Positions 19,238-27,426 of a stretch of DNA of 64,000 nucleotides are shown here, piece by piece (position 1 is the stretch's first letter; every line of letters begins with the position of its first letter). A model generated the notes under the pieces. The model did no database searches, was not told the origin of the DNA, and saw only the letters and a program-made list of their open reading frames with translations. Location of the stretch: NCBI RefSeq assembly GCF_052048135.1, contig NZ_JBNAIM010000002.1:186001-250000 (forward strand), given 5' to 3'. The translations under genes and the position numbers were made by a program. This DNA comes from Pelagibacter sp052048135 (lineage in GTDB: Bacteria; Pseudomonadota; Alphaproteobacteria; Pelagibacterales; Pelagibacteraceae).

Positions 19238-20340
19238 ATTTTAACCATATCATCTTTATGTACCACTTCAGATTTTGAAATATAGCCAAGTATTTTTTCA
19301 ATTTCACCTGAATGACACCCAGCAATTTTGATTATTTCTTCTGATGAAAAAGAACTTAAACCTCTTGCGAATTCATTTCTCTTGATATCCATAATTTTAA
19401 TGTGATCACCTTTGTTAAATTTTCCTGAAACTTTTTTTATACCAGCAGCCAATAAACTTTTTCCATTTAAAAGAGCTCTTTTAGCACCCTCATCAATCAT
19501 AAGTTCTCCCTTAGGTGAAACAGAACTAATTATCCACTTTTTTCTCGCCTGTAGTTTGGTTATTTTTGAAACAAATAAAGTACAATTATTTTTTTTCTCT
19601 ATCTGATCAATAGGATTTAGATATAAGCCGCTAGCAATAATCATATTACAACCAGCTAAGTTGCAAATTTTTGCTGCTTCAATTTTTGTATTCATTCCTC
19701 CTTTACCAAATTCTGTAATACCTTTGATGTTAATATTTTTTATATCTTTATCAAAATCATTTACTTTTTTTATTAGTTTAGCATCTTTATATAGTTTTGG
19801 ATTTTTAGTGAATAATCCATCAACATCAGATAATAAAATTAAGGTATCAGCATTTGTTATTTGAGCTACTCTAGACGCCAATCTATCATTATCACCATAC
19901 TTAATCTCTGAAGTAGCTATAGTATCATTTTCATTTACAATTGGTATATAATCAAGTTCAAATAAATTCTCAAAAGTTCTTTTTGCATTTATTGATCTTC
20001 TTCTCTCTTCAGTATCTTCTAAAGTTAATAAAATTTGGGAAATATTTAATTTAAATTTTGAAAATGTTTGTGAAAATAGATTCATCAATTCTATTTGTCC
20101 AACAGATGCAATAGCTTGACTTTTATCTAGTTTTAAATTCATTCTCTTATAATTCATTTTTTTACAACCAAGAGCAATTGCACCTGAGCTAACGATAATA
20201 ATTTTTTTATTATTAGTCTTTAGTTTTTTGATATCTTCGGCAAAACTTGACAACCATTTTTTTCTAATTTCTCTATCTTTGTTGACTAGTAAAGAAGATC
20301 CAATTTTTATCACGATTATTTTAGAATTTTTAAGATGCAT
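19234..20340 (-). CDS. proB: Glutamate 5-kinase
   Basis: Phosphorylates glutamate, the first and normally proline-inhibited step of proline synthesis. The 368-residue protein has an amino-acid-kinase domain (KIGSSLLVN at residues 12-20, SSGAIALG near 51-58, NENDTIAT) and a C-terminal PUA domain from about residue 275 (GAKRALLNGKSLLAAGI). Its start overlaps the end of obgE by eleven bases. Confidence 0.96.
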   Translation of the reverse strand: MHLKNSKIIVIKIGSSLLVNKDREIRKKWLSSFAEDIKKLKTNNKKIIIVSSGAIALGCKKMNYKRMNLKLDKSQAIASVGQIELMNLFSQTFSKFKLNISQILLTLEDTEERRRSINAKRTFENLFELDYIPIVNENDTIATSEIKYGDNDRLASRVAQITNADTLILLSDVDGLFTKNPKLYKDAKLIKKVNDFDKDIKNINIKGITEFGKGGMNTKIEAAKICNLAGCNMIIASGLYLNPIDQIEKKNNCTLFVSKITKLQARKKWIISSVSPKGELMIDEGAKRALLNGKSLLAAGIKKVSGKFNKGDHIKIMDIKRNEFARGLSSFSSEEIIKIAGCHSGEIEKILGYISKSEVVHKDDMVKI

Positions 20341-21313
20341 AAGATATTAATTTTGCTTTAATTTTAGATATAGTTTTTTTTTCTAATGTTGACATTGTGA
20401 TTATTTCAGATTTTGTATTTTTTTTGAATTCATTAACAATATCCCTTACTTTTTTTTCATCAATTAAATCTATTTTATTCAAAACTATTAACTCTTTTTT
20501 TTTAGATAGCTTAGCGCTGTATTTTTTTAATTCTTTTTTTACTTGATTATAACTTTTTTTAATATCATCATTAGTAATATCAATCATATGCAAAAGAGAC
20601 TTGCATCTTTCAACGTGTTTTAAAAATTTTATACCAAGACCAGTTCCTTTATGTGCACCTTCTATTAAACCAGGGATATCTGCAATAGTAACTTCTTTAT
20701 CATCATAACTTGCTACCCCAAGATTTGGATTTAAAGTTGTAAATTGATAATTTGCAATTTTTGGATTTGCATTAGTTATTGCCGCTAGTAAACTGGATTT
20801 TCCAGCGTTAGGCAATCCAATTATTCCAACATCAGCAATTGTTTTTAGCTGAAGCCAAATAGTAAATTCTTCACCAGAAGTACCTTTGGTAAATTTTCTT
20901 GGAGCTCGATTAGTAGAGCTCTTAAATCTGGTATTTCCTAGTCCACCTTTCCCTCCAGCGGCTGCAACAAATTCTTCACCTATTTCTGTAAAATCAAAAA
21001 TTAAAGTTTTATTATCCTCCTCAAAAACTTGAGTACCTAAAGGAACCTTTAGAATCAAATCATCTCCACTTTTTCCTGTTCTATTTTGACCTGAACCATT
21101 ATTTCCTCTTTTAGCTTTATGATGTTGTTGATATCTATAATCAATTAAGGTGTTAAGATTTCTTTCTGCTCTTAATATTACTGAGCCTCCATTTCCACCA
21201 TCACCACCATCTGGACCACCATATTCAATAAATTTTTCTCGTCTAAAACTTGGTGATCCGTCTCCACCATTTCCAGCTTTAATATAGATTTTTACTTGAT
21301 CTAAGAATTTCAT
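20330..21313 (-). CDS. obgE: GTPase ObgE/CgtA
   Basis: Essential GTPase in 50S ribosome assembly and stress control. The glycine-rich Obg fold occupies residues 1-158 (AGNGGDGS, GGPDGGDGGNGGSV). The G domain has the G1 P-loop GLPNAGKS at 166-173, DIPGLIEGA as G3 and NKIDL as G4. The 327 residues give the short form without a long C-terminal extension. The gene follows rplU-rpmA, the standard order in proteobacteria. Confidence 0.96.
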   Translation of the reverse strand: MKFLDQVKIYIKAGNGGDGSPSFRREKFIEYGGPDGGDGGNGGSVILRAERNLNTLIDYRYQQHHKAKRGNNGSGQNRTGKSGDDLILKVPLGTQVFEEDNKTLIFDFTEIGEEFVAAAGGKGGLGNTRFKSSTNRAPRKFTKGTSGEEFTIWLQLKTIADVGIIGLPNAGKSSLLAAITNANPKIANYQFTTLNPNLGVASYDDKEVTIADIPGLIEGAHKGTGLGIKFLKHVERCKSLLHMIDITNDDIKKSYNQVKKELKKYSAKLSKKKELIVLNKIDLIDEKKVRDIVNEFKKNTKSEIITMSTLEKKTISKIKAKLISYAS

Positions 21314-21341
21314 AATACAACACTATTTTTAAGTTGTACTA

Positions 21342-21596
21342 TTAATTGGGTTTTACTGAAACAAAAGTTCTATCTGATTTAGTTTTTTTAAAAACTACTT
21401 TGCCTTTTACTACCGAAAAAATTGAGTGATCTTTTCCCATTCCAACATTTTCACCAGGAAATATCTTGGTACCTCTTTGCCTTACAATTATATTGCCAGG
21501 TATTACAGTCTCCCCACCATATTTTTTAACACCAAGTCTTCTTCCAGCACTATCTCGTCCGTTTCTTGATGATCCACCTGCTTTTTTTGTTGCCAT
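21342..21596 (-). CDS. rpmA: 50S ribosomal protein L27
   Basis: Component of the large subunit near the peptidyl transferase centre. The 84-residue protein begins MATKKAGGSSRNGRDSAGRR and contains GNIIVRQRGTKIFPG, both typical of bL27. It has no cleavable N-terminal extension of the Firmicutes type. It lies 12 bases after rplU and 28 before obgE. Confidence 0.97.
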   Translation of the reverse strand: MATKKAGGSSRNGRDSAGRRLGVKKYGGETVIPGNIIVRQRGTKIFPGENVGMGKDHSIFSVVKGKVVFKKTKSDRTFVSVKPN

Positions 21597-21608
21597 AATT
21601 TATACCTT

Positions 21609-22007
21609 TTATTTACTCACTTCTTTCTTAGATACTTCTTTTACAGAAGGTTTGGAGATTTTTTCAGCTTCAGATAAAACTTTACCATCTTTTGAAAAAA
21701 TTTTATTAATTCTTATCATTGAGTATTGTTGTCTATGACCATTTTTTCTTCTTGAATTTTGTCTTCTTCTTTTTTTAAAAATTAAAACTGTTCTATTTTT
21801 ACTATTTTTAATTAAATTAGCCTCAACCTTTGCTCCTTGAATGATCGGCGATCCAATTTCTACAGTTTTGTTATCTCCATAAGCTAAGATTTCTTTAAAT
21901 TCTATTTTGGTGTTATCTTTAGAATCTGGAAGTTTTTCAATTTTTAATATTTCACCAGATTTCACTTTGTACTGTTTTCCACCTGTTTGTATAACTGCGA
22001 ATGACAT
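21609..22007 (-). CDS. rplU: 50S ribosomal protein L21
   Basis: Large-subunit protein bL21. The first 103 or so residues match the family (FAVIQTGGKQYKVKSGEIL; KKRRRQNSRRKNGHRQQ). The 132-residue total includes a C-terminal tail of about 25 residues ending in repeated KEVSK, an extension often seen in alphaproteobacteria. It is the first gene of the nine-gene minus-strand operon. Confidence 0.96.
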   Translation of the reverse strand: MSFAVIQTGGKQYKVKSGEILKIEKLPDSKDNTKIEFKEILAYGDNKTVEIGSPIIQGAKVEANLIKNSKNRTVLIFKKRRRQNSRRKNGHRQQYSMIRINKIFSKDGKVLSEAEKISKPSVKEVSKKEVSK

Positions 22008-22028
22008 AGCGTATTTTTTAATTACCGC

Positions 22029-22056
22029 AATATAATCAGAGCAAACTTTTAGTCAA
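22029..22056 (-). promoter_or_regulatory. Sigma-70 promoter for the rplU operon
   Basis: On the minus strand, TTGACT (-35, five of six consensus bases) is followed by a 16-base spacer and TATATT (-10). The -10 box ends 21 bases before the rplU ATG. It lies in the only intergenic gap upstream of this operon and should drive ribosomal, proline, NAD and RNA-decay genes together. Confidence 0.65.
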
Positions 22057-22065
22057 GCTTATTAA

Positions 22066-22785
22066 CTAGAAATTATCCTTTAAATCTCTCAATTTTGAAA
22101 AACTTTCTAAGTCTTTTGCTCTAAGAAATATGTTACACTCTAATTCTTCACTTAAAGTGCTTGGTATAGTAGGTAAATTTTTCTTTAGTTTTTCCTTTAT
22201 TTTTTCAATTTTATTCTTTAGCTTAATATTTTTTGGATCGTTAATTTTACAAAATTTTGAGTTCTGTAACGTATATTCGTGACCACAATAAATTTCTGTG
22301 TTTTTTGGAAGTTTTTTAATTATGTTTAATGAATTAAACATTTGTTCATAGGTTCCCTCAAAAATTCTACCACAACCAAGGGAAAATAAAGTATCACCTG
22401 TAAAGATCTTGTTTTCTTTAAAAAAATGGAATGCAATATGTCCTGTAGTGTGACCTGGAATGTGATAAATCTTTGACTCAAAATTATCTCTTTTCCAAAC
22501 TTCATTGTTTTCAACAAGGATATCTATTTCTGGAATACGATATTTATCATCTTTGTATCCAATTATCTCACAATTATATTTTTTCTTTAATTCAAGATTG
22601 CCACCAACATGGTCATAATGGTGATGGGTATTTAAAATATATTTAAGATTAATTTTTTTTTGTTCAATAGTATCTATTATGGGTTTGGCTTCACTAGGGT
22701 CTACCACACATGCTCCTTGAGTACTTTTGTCAATAATTAGATAACTATAGTTATCTTTAAGGCACTTGATTATTTCAATATCCAT
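22066..22785 (-). CDS. gloB: Hydroxyacylglutathione hydrolase (glyoxalase II)
   Basis: Metallo-beta-lactamase-fold thioesterase that hydrolyses S-lactoylglutathione in methylglyoxal detoxification. The metal motif THHHYDHVGG occupies residues 53-62. IPGHTTGHIAFH and GDTLFSLGCGRIFEGT follow, and GHEYTLQNSKFC is the glutathione-binding region. The 239 residues are slightly short of the usual 250. The gene is directly after metW with no gap, so it is probably cotranscribed with metX-metW. Confidence 0.92.
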   Translation of the reverse strand: MDIEIIKCLKDNYSYLIIDKSTQGACVVDPSEAKPIIDTIEQKKINLKYILNTHHHYDHVGGNLELKKKYNCEIIGYKDDKYRIPEIDILVENNEVWKRDNFESKIYHIPGHTTGHIAFHFFKENKIFTGDTLFSLGCGRIFEGTYEQMFNSLNIIKKLPKNTEIYCGHEYTLQNSKFCKINDPKNIKLKNKIEKIKEKLKKNLPTIPSTLSEELECNIFLRAKDLESFSKLRDLKDNF

Positions 22786-23382
22786 TTATTTTTCAATTAA
22801 AAATATACCCAGTTCACCAAACAAATTTTTAATAAATAAATTAGATTTATTTATATTTGAAACATTTTTGTTCATAAGTGATAGAGATTTATAAATCTTA
22901 AAGTTAACTATTTTTGAAAATTTAAAAAAATCTTTAATTGTACACATATGAATATTAGGCGTATTATACCAATCATTAGGTAATGAACTTGTAATCGGCA
23001 TTGTTCCTTTAGTTAATAAACTAAATCTTACTTTCCAATGACCAAAATTGGGAATTGTTACGATAGCTTTTTTTCCAACTCTTAAAAGTTCTTTAATTAC
23101 TGTTTCTGGATTAATAAATGCTTGTAATGTTTGACCAAGTACAACATAATCAAATGAGTTGTTCGGAAATTGTTTTAAGTCAAATTCTGCATTTCCCTCA
23201 ATTACAGTTAATCCTTTTTCAATACAAATTTGAACTTTATCTTTTGAAATTTCAATTCCTCTCACATCAACATTTTTATTGGTTTTTAAATATTGCATTA
23301 AAGTTCCATCATCACATCCAACATCAAGTACTCTTGAGTTTTTTTCAATAAGGTCTGAAATTATATTATATTCTAATTTCAT
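22786..23382 (-). CDS. metW: Methionine biosynthesis protein MetW
   Basis: Methyltransferase-fold protein needed with MetX for homoserine O-acylation in many proteobacteria. The 198 residues have the SAM-binding motif VLDVGCDDGTLM at 18-29 and conserved FDYVVLGQTLQ and TIPNFGHWKVR segments. The start overlaps the metX stop by four bases, the classical metXW arrangement. Confidence 0.95.
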   Translation of the reverse strand: MKLEYNIISDLIEKNSRVLDVGCDDGTLMQYLKTNKNVDVRGIEISKDKVQICIEKGLTVIEGNAEFDLKQFPNNSFDYVVLGQTLQAFINPETVIKELLRVGKKAIVTIPNFGHWKVRFSLLTKGTMPITSSLPNDWYNTPNIHMCTIKDFFKFSKIVNFKIYKSLSLMNKNVSNINKSNLFIKNLFGELGIFLIEK

Positions 23383-24503
23383 AATTTTTTTTCAGTGTAA
23401 GATTTATCTATAAAATTTTTAAGAGCTTTTAAGAAATCTGGCACATCTAACAAAAAAGAATCATGACCCTTGTCAGACTCAATTTCCACAAAACCTACAT
23501 CTGCTCCTATTGCATTTAATGCGATAACAATATCTTTATTTTCATGTGTTGGATAAAGCCAATCAGAGGTAAAAGATATCACAAAAAATTTAGCTTTTGT
23601 ATTCTTAAAAGCCATAGATAAATTTCCATTGAACTGCTTAACCAAATCAAAATAATCCATAGCTCTGGTTATATAAAGATAACTATTAGCATCAAAACGA
23701 TCAACAAATATTGAGCCCTGATATCTTAAATAACTCTCTATTTGAAAGTCAGCATCAAAACCAAATTTAAGATCATCTCTTTCTTGAAGTTTTCTTCCAA
23801 ACTTTTCCTGCAATCCTTTCTTAGACAGATAAGTTATATGAGCAGCCATTCTTGCTACTGCTAGACCTTTGTCAGGTACAATATTTTTTAATATATATTT
23901 TCCATCTGACCAATTATGATCTGCAGTAATAGCCTGTCTTCCAAGTTCATTAAATGCAATATTTTGTGCTGAATGACTCGAGGTACAAGCAATTGGAATT
24001 GCTGTTTTAGTTTTATCAGGAAAATTACTTACAAATTGTAAAACTTGCATTCCACCCATTGAACCACCTACAACAGAAAAAAGTTTTTTTATTTCAAAAA
24101 AATCTAATAAATTTGCTTGAGCATTCACCATATCGTTAATAGTAATTACGGGAAAATCTATGCCGTAGATTTTTTTTGTTTCAGGATTTTCATGGCTTGG
24201 ACCAAAAGAACCCATACATCCACCTATAACATTTGCACAAATTACAAAGTATTTATTAGTATCAATAGCTTTATCGGGACCAACAGCATACGACCACCAT
24301 CCATCTTTTTTGGTAATAGGGTTAATGCCAGCAACAAATTGATCACCAGTTAATGCATGGAATACTAAAATAGCATTATCTTTATTAGCATTTAGTGAGC
24401 CATAAGTTTCATATGCTATAGGAAAGTTGTTAATAGTTTTTCCACAATCAAGTTTAAGTGGTTTTTTAACTACCAAGGTTTTTATATTTTCATTTATATT
24501 CAT
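23379..24503 (-). CDS. metX: Homoserine O-acyltransferase MetX
   Basis: Activates homoserine with acetyl-CoA (or succinyl-CoA) for methionine synthesis. The 374-residue alpha/beta-hydrolase protein has HALTGDQF near residues 49-56, the nucleophile S148 in GGSMGGMQ, and the C-terminal Asp and His of the triad in SFTSDWLYP and ESDKGHDSFLLD. Acetyl versus succinyl specificity cannot be decided by eye. The gene is preceded by a SAM-II riboswitch. No clear Shine-Dalgarno sequence precedes the ATG. Confidence 0.95.
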   Translation of the reverse strand: MNINENIKTLVVKKPLKLDCGKTINNFPIAYETYGSLNANKDNAILVFHALTGDQFVAGINPITKKDGWWSYAVGPDKAIDTNKYFVICANVIGGCMGSFGPSHENPETKKIYGIDFPVITINDMVNAQANLLDFFEIKKLFSVVGGSMGGMQVLQFVSNFPDKTKTAIPIACTSSHSAQNIAFNELGRQAITADHNWSDGKYILKNIVPDKGLAVARMAAHITYLSKKGLQEKFGRKLQERDDLKFGFDADFQIESYLRYQGSIFVDRFDANSYLYITRAMDYFDLVKQFNGNLSMAFKNTKAKFFVISFTSDWLYPTHENKDIVIALNAIGADVGFVEIESDKGHDSFLLDVPDFLKALKNFIDKSYTEKKL

Positions 24504-24537
24504 AATTAAAGCTGAATATTGAATTTAGCGAGAAAAA

Positions 24538-24590
24538 ACTTTTTTAGCGGTTTTTTTAAAGCGCTCGCAATTCAGTTAAATCAGCGCACG
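24538..24590 (-). promoter_or_regulatory. SAM-II riboswitch (metX leader)
   Basis: Read on the minus strand, the leader has the SAM-II core in order: GCGCTGATTTAAC, then GAATTGCGAGCGC closing the P1 stem (GCGCT with AGCGC), an A-rich linker, and CGCTAAAAAAG as the 3' pseudoknot strand. This closely resembles the marine metX SAM-II aptamer that I recall from structural work. Family and gene context (metX in an alphaproteobacterium) agree. SAM binding is expected to lower metXW expression. Confidence 0.88.
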
Positions 24591-24595
24591 AATTT

Positions 24596-24624
24596 TTTGT
24601 ACAAGAAGTTATTTAGTATGTCAA
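24596..24624 (-). promoter_or_regulatory. Promoter for metX-metW
   Basis: On the minus strand a perfect TTGACA -35 box is followed by 17 bases and TACAAA (-10, four of six consensus bases). The expected transcription start falls at about position 24589, so the transcript would begin almost exactly at the first base of the riboswitch P1 stem. Confidence 0.65.
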
Positions 24625-24698
24625 TTTTTAAAATATTATCACTAATACAGTATAAAAAATTGTTATTTTAATTATAAAGGTCTTAAAATTTAAAAATT

Positions 24699-25784
24699 AT
24701 GACAATAGTTAAATTTAAAAAATTCGATATAGAAGCTTATAAGCCAGGTAAATCTGGAATTAAAAATATCAAGAATATTGTAAAGCTATCTGCAAATGAG
24801 TCTGCTTTAGGAGTAAGTCCAAAAGTTAAGAAAATTATAACTAATAATAATTTAAATTTTTTTAGATACCCAGATCCAAAATCGAAACAACTAAGAAAAG
24901 AAATATCCAAAAAATTTAAGTGTGACAGAGATAAAATTATTTGTGGAGCTGGATCAGATGAAGTGATACAGATGCTTTGTCAATTAATTCTTAGACCAAA
25001 TGATGAGGTGGTAGTCCCTCAGTTTAGTTTTTTGATGTATAGAATTTATGCAAAAATAGTAGGTGGTAAAGTAATATTTTCGAAAGAAAAAAATTTTAAA
25101 GCTTCAGTTTCAGAGATAATAAAAAAAGTTACCAAAAAAACAAAAATTGTCTTTTTGGCTAATCCAAATAATCCAACAGGAACTTATTTGACTAAATTAG
25201 AACTTATTGAATTAAGAAAAAAATTAAAAAAAAATATTTTGTTAGTCATAGATGACGCATATGCTGAATATATGCAAAATTTAGATTATAAGTCTGGACT
25301 AGATTTATTTAAAAACAAACAAAACGTTTTTATATTAAGAACATTTTCAAAAATTTATGGACTTTCTTCTTTAAGAATTGGATGGGGCCATGGATCAAAA
25401 AAAATTATTGAAGCATTAAATATTATAAAGCCACCATTTAATGTCAATGAAGTTGCACAAAAAGCAGCAATAGAGTCTTTAAAAGATTCTAAATTTATAA
25501 ATAGATCGATTAAGCATAATCTTTTTTATGCTAAAAAACTGAAACTTTTATTGAATGATTATGGCATCACCTCGAATAAAGTATCTGCAAATTTTTTATT
25601 ATTAAATTTTCAGAAATGTAAAATTAAAGCTAGATATTTTAATGAAAAATTAAAAAATAAAGGAATCATACTAAGATCAACCGAAGATGGTTATAAAATC
25701 AAAAACATGTTACGATTAACTATTGGTTCAAAAAAAGATAATGCCAGATTTATGAGTGCAGTAAAAAGTATATTTAAAAGATGA
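24699..25784 (+). CDS. hisC: Histidinol-phosphate aminotransferase
   Basis: PLP enzyme of fold type I that transaminates imidazole acetol phosphate in histidine synthesis, and often aromatic 2-oxoacids as well. The 361-residue protein has LSANESALG near residues 30-38, ANPNNPTGT at 154-162, the PLP lysine K218 in RTFSKIYG, and the arginine of RIGWG. It overlaps tyrA by four bases. That pairing suggests a role in tyrosine or phenylalanine transamination in addition to, or instead of, histidine synthesis. Confidence 0.9.
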   Translation: MTIVKFKKFDIEAYKPGKSGIKNIKNIVKLSANESALGVSPKVKKIITNNNLNFFRYPDPKSKQLRKEISKKFKCDRDKIICGAGSDEVIQMLCQLILRPNDEVVVPQFSFLMYRIYAKIVGGKVIFSKEKNFKASVSEIIKKVTKKTKIVFLANPNNPTGTYLTKLELIELRKKLKKNILLVIDDAYAEYMQNLDYKSGLDLFKNKQNVFILRTFSKIYGLSSLRIGWGHGSKKIIEALNIIKPPFNVNEVAQKAAIESLKDSKFINRSIKHNLFYAKKLKLLLNDYGITSNKVSANFLLLNFQKCKIKARYFNEKLKNKGIILRSTEDGYKIKNMLRLTIGSKKDNARFMSAVKSIFKR

Positions 25785-26677
25785 AAAATATATTAATAAT
25801 TGGCTGTGGTTTATTGGGATCTTCTTTAGTGAGAAGTATTCATAAAAAAAAAGTTGCAAAGAAAATTTTTGTTTATGAAAAATCAAAAAAAAATATATCA
25901 AAAATAAAAAAATTAAGATTACCTTGTATAATAGTAAAAAAAATTAACGAAGCAGTTTTAAAATCAAATTTGATTATTTTTTGTACACCTATGAGTGAAT
26001 ACAAAAAAATTATATTAAGAATTAATAAAAATCTTAATTCAAAACATATAATTACAGATATTGGTTCATCAAAATTAAAATCCAAAGAAGTTATAAAAAA
26101 AAATTTAAAGAAAAATATTTTTTGGACTTCAGGTCATCCAATATCTGGATCTGAGGTAAGTGGCCCAGAATATGGTAAGCCAGATATGTTTGAGAATAAA
26201 TGGTGTATTTTAGTTAAAGATAAATCAACTAATTTAAAACATTTAAAATTCTTAAATTATTTTTGGAAAAAAATGGGCTCTAAAGTTGTTATAATGAACT
26301 CCGAAAAGCATGATAAAATTTTTTCAATTACTAGCCATCTTCCACACTTGATTGCTTATAACTTGGTTAAATCAGCTCAAGATTTTGAAAAAAAACAAAA
26401 ATATGATTTGATTAAATACAGCGCTGGTGGCTTAAGAGATTTTTCAAGAATAGCTGCATCTAATGAGATTATGTGGAGAGATATTTTTTTTGATAATAAA
26501 AAAAATGTATCAAAAGCAATTGATATATTTATTAAAAACTTAAATGCTTTTAAAAGAGATATTAATTCAAAAAATAATAAATCAATTTTAAAAAAGTTAA
26601 TTCAAACTAAAAAAGTAAGATCTAAAATCATCAAATTAAAACAGGATATAAATAAACCTGATTTTGGAAGAGATTAA
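25781..26677 (+). CDS. tyrA: Prephenate (or arogenate) dehydrogenase
   Basis: Oxidative decarboxylation of prephenate or arogenate towards tyrosine. The 298-residue protein has the Rossmann motif GCGLLGSSLV at residues 8-17, TDIGSSK near 90-96, and the catalytic-region motif GHPISGSEVSGPEY. It lies downstream of hisC with a four-base overlap. Its stop overlaps by four bases the convergent NlpC/P60 gene. The cofactor cannot be decided with confidence. Confidence 0.92.
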   Translation: MKNILIIGCGLLGSSLVRSIHKKKVAKKIFVYEKSKKNISKIKKLRLPCIIVKKINEAVLKSNLIIFCTPMSEYKKIILRINKNLNSKHIITDIGSSKLKSKEVIKKNLKKNIFWTSGHPISGSEVSGPEYGKPDMFENKWCILVKDKSTNLKHLKFLNYFWKKMGSKVVIMNSEKHDKIFSITSHLPHLIAYNLVKSAQDFEKKQKYDLIKYSAGGLRDFSRIAASNEIMWRDIFFDNKKNVSKAIDIFIKNLNAFKRDINSKNNKSILKKLIQTKKVRSKIIKLKQDINKPDFGRD

Positions 26678-27426
26678 TAATTCTTAATATTACTTATTTT
26701 TTTTACAATCAAATTTGCTGTTTTATGAATCAAATCAACAGTAAATTTAGTAGGCATAATTATAACTTTTTTCTTAGGACCATATGCATGAATGAATTTT
26801 GAATTATTAATACAAACTCCAACATGACCTCTCCAAAAAATAATGTCACCTTTTATATTTTTTTTTACACTCTTTTTTTTACAAAATTTAATCTGATCTT
26901 TTGAGTCTCTTGGAAAAAATATTCTATTATAGTAAAAATAAATTTGTATCAATGCTGAACAATCAATACCATCACTAGTTTTTCCACCCCATAAATATTT
27001 GCTATTTAAAAATAATTTAAAAATTTTTGTAAAATTTTTTTCTTGATGTGAAATTGATTTTGTATCTGATTTTTTTATCCATCTATTTTTTTTAAATTCT
27101 ATAAAATTTTTATTTTTATTCAAAACAGATATTCCAGATGCAAAATACAAATAATTTTTTGAAGGTAAAAATTTATTATTTTTTTTTACAAATATTTTTG
27201 ACTTAACCTTAAATATCTTTAGTTTTGGAATAAATTTCTCATAAAATTTATCCTTTTTGATGTAACCAACATAATTATCATAACTAGTTTGAATTTTTAC
27301 CCAGTTTTTTTTTTTACTCAAAATTTTAAACTTTTCCCCATATAAAATTTGTGAAAGCACTTCAGAGTTTGAGGATGGTTTAGAATTAATATTAGCAAAA
27401 GATGAATTTAAAAAATTATTTTTCAT
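26674..27426 (-). CDS. NlpC/P60 peptidase with SH3-like N-terminal domain
   Basis: Probable cell-wall or peptide hydrolase cleaving D-Glu-linked peptide bonds. The first ~125 residues look like one or two bacterial SH3 repeats (SEVLSQILYGEKFKILSKKK; GYIKKDKFYEKF). The NlpC/P60 domain follows, with the catalytic cysteine in GIDCSALIQ, the histidine in GHVGVCI, and HAYGP. No signal peptide is evident, which points to a cytoplasmic role such as murein-peptide recycling, though non-classical export is possible. It overlaps the AmpG-like gene by eleven bases, strengthening a recycling link. Confidence 0.82.
   Translation of the reverse strand: MKNNFLNSSFANINSKPSSNSEVLSQILYGEKFKILSKKKNWVKIQTSYDNYVGYIKKDKFYEKFIPKLKIFKVKSKIFVKKNNKFLPSKNYLYFASGISVLNKNKNFIEFKKNRWIKKSDTKSISHQEKNFTKIFKLFLNSKYLWGGKTSDGIDCSALIQIYFYYNRIFFPRDSKDQIKFCKKKSVKKNIKGDIIFWRGHVGVCINNSKFIHAYGPKKKVIIMPTKFTVDLIHKTANLIVKKISNIKNY

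Noticed and set aside
17950..20340. Low-complexity A/T tracts as tandem repeats
   Set aside because: They are lysine, asparagine and phenylalanine codons in A+T-rich genes with no repeating unit.
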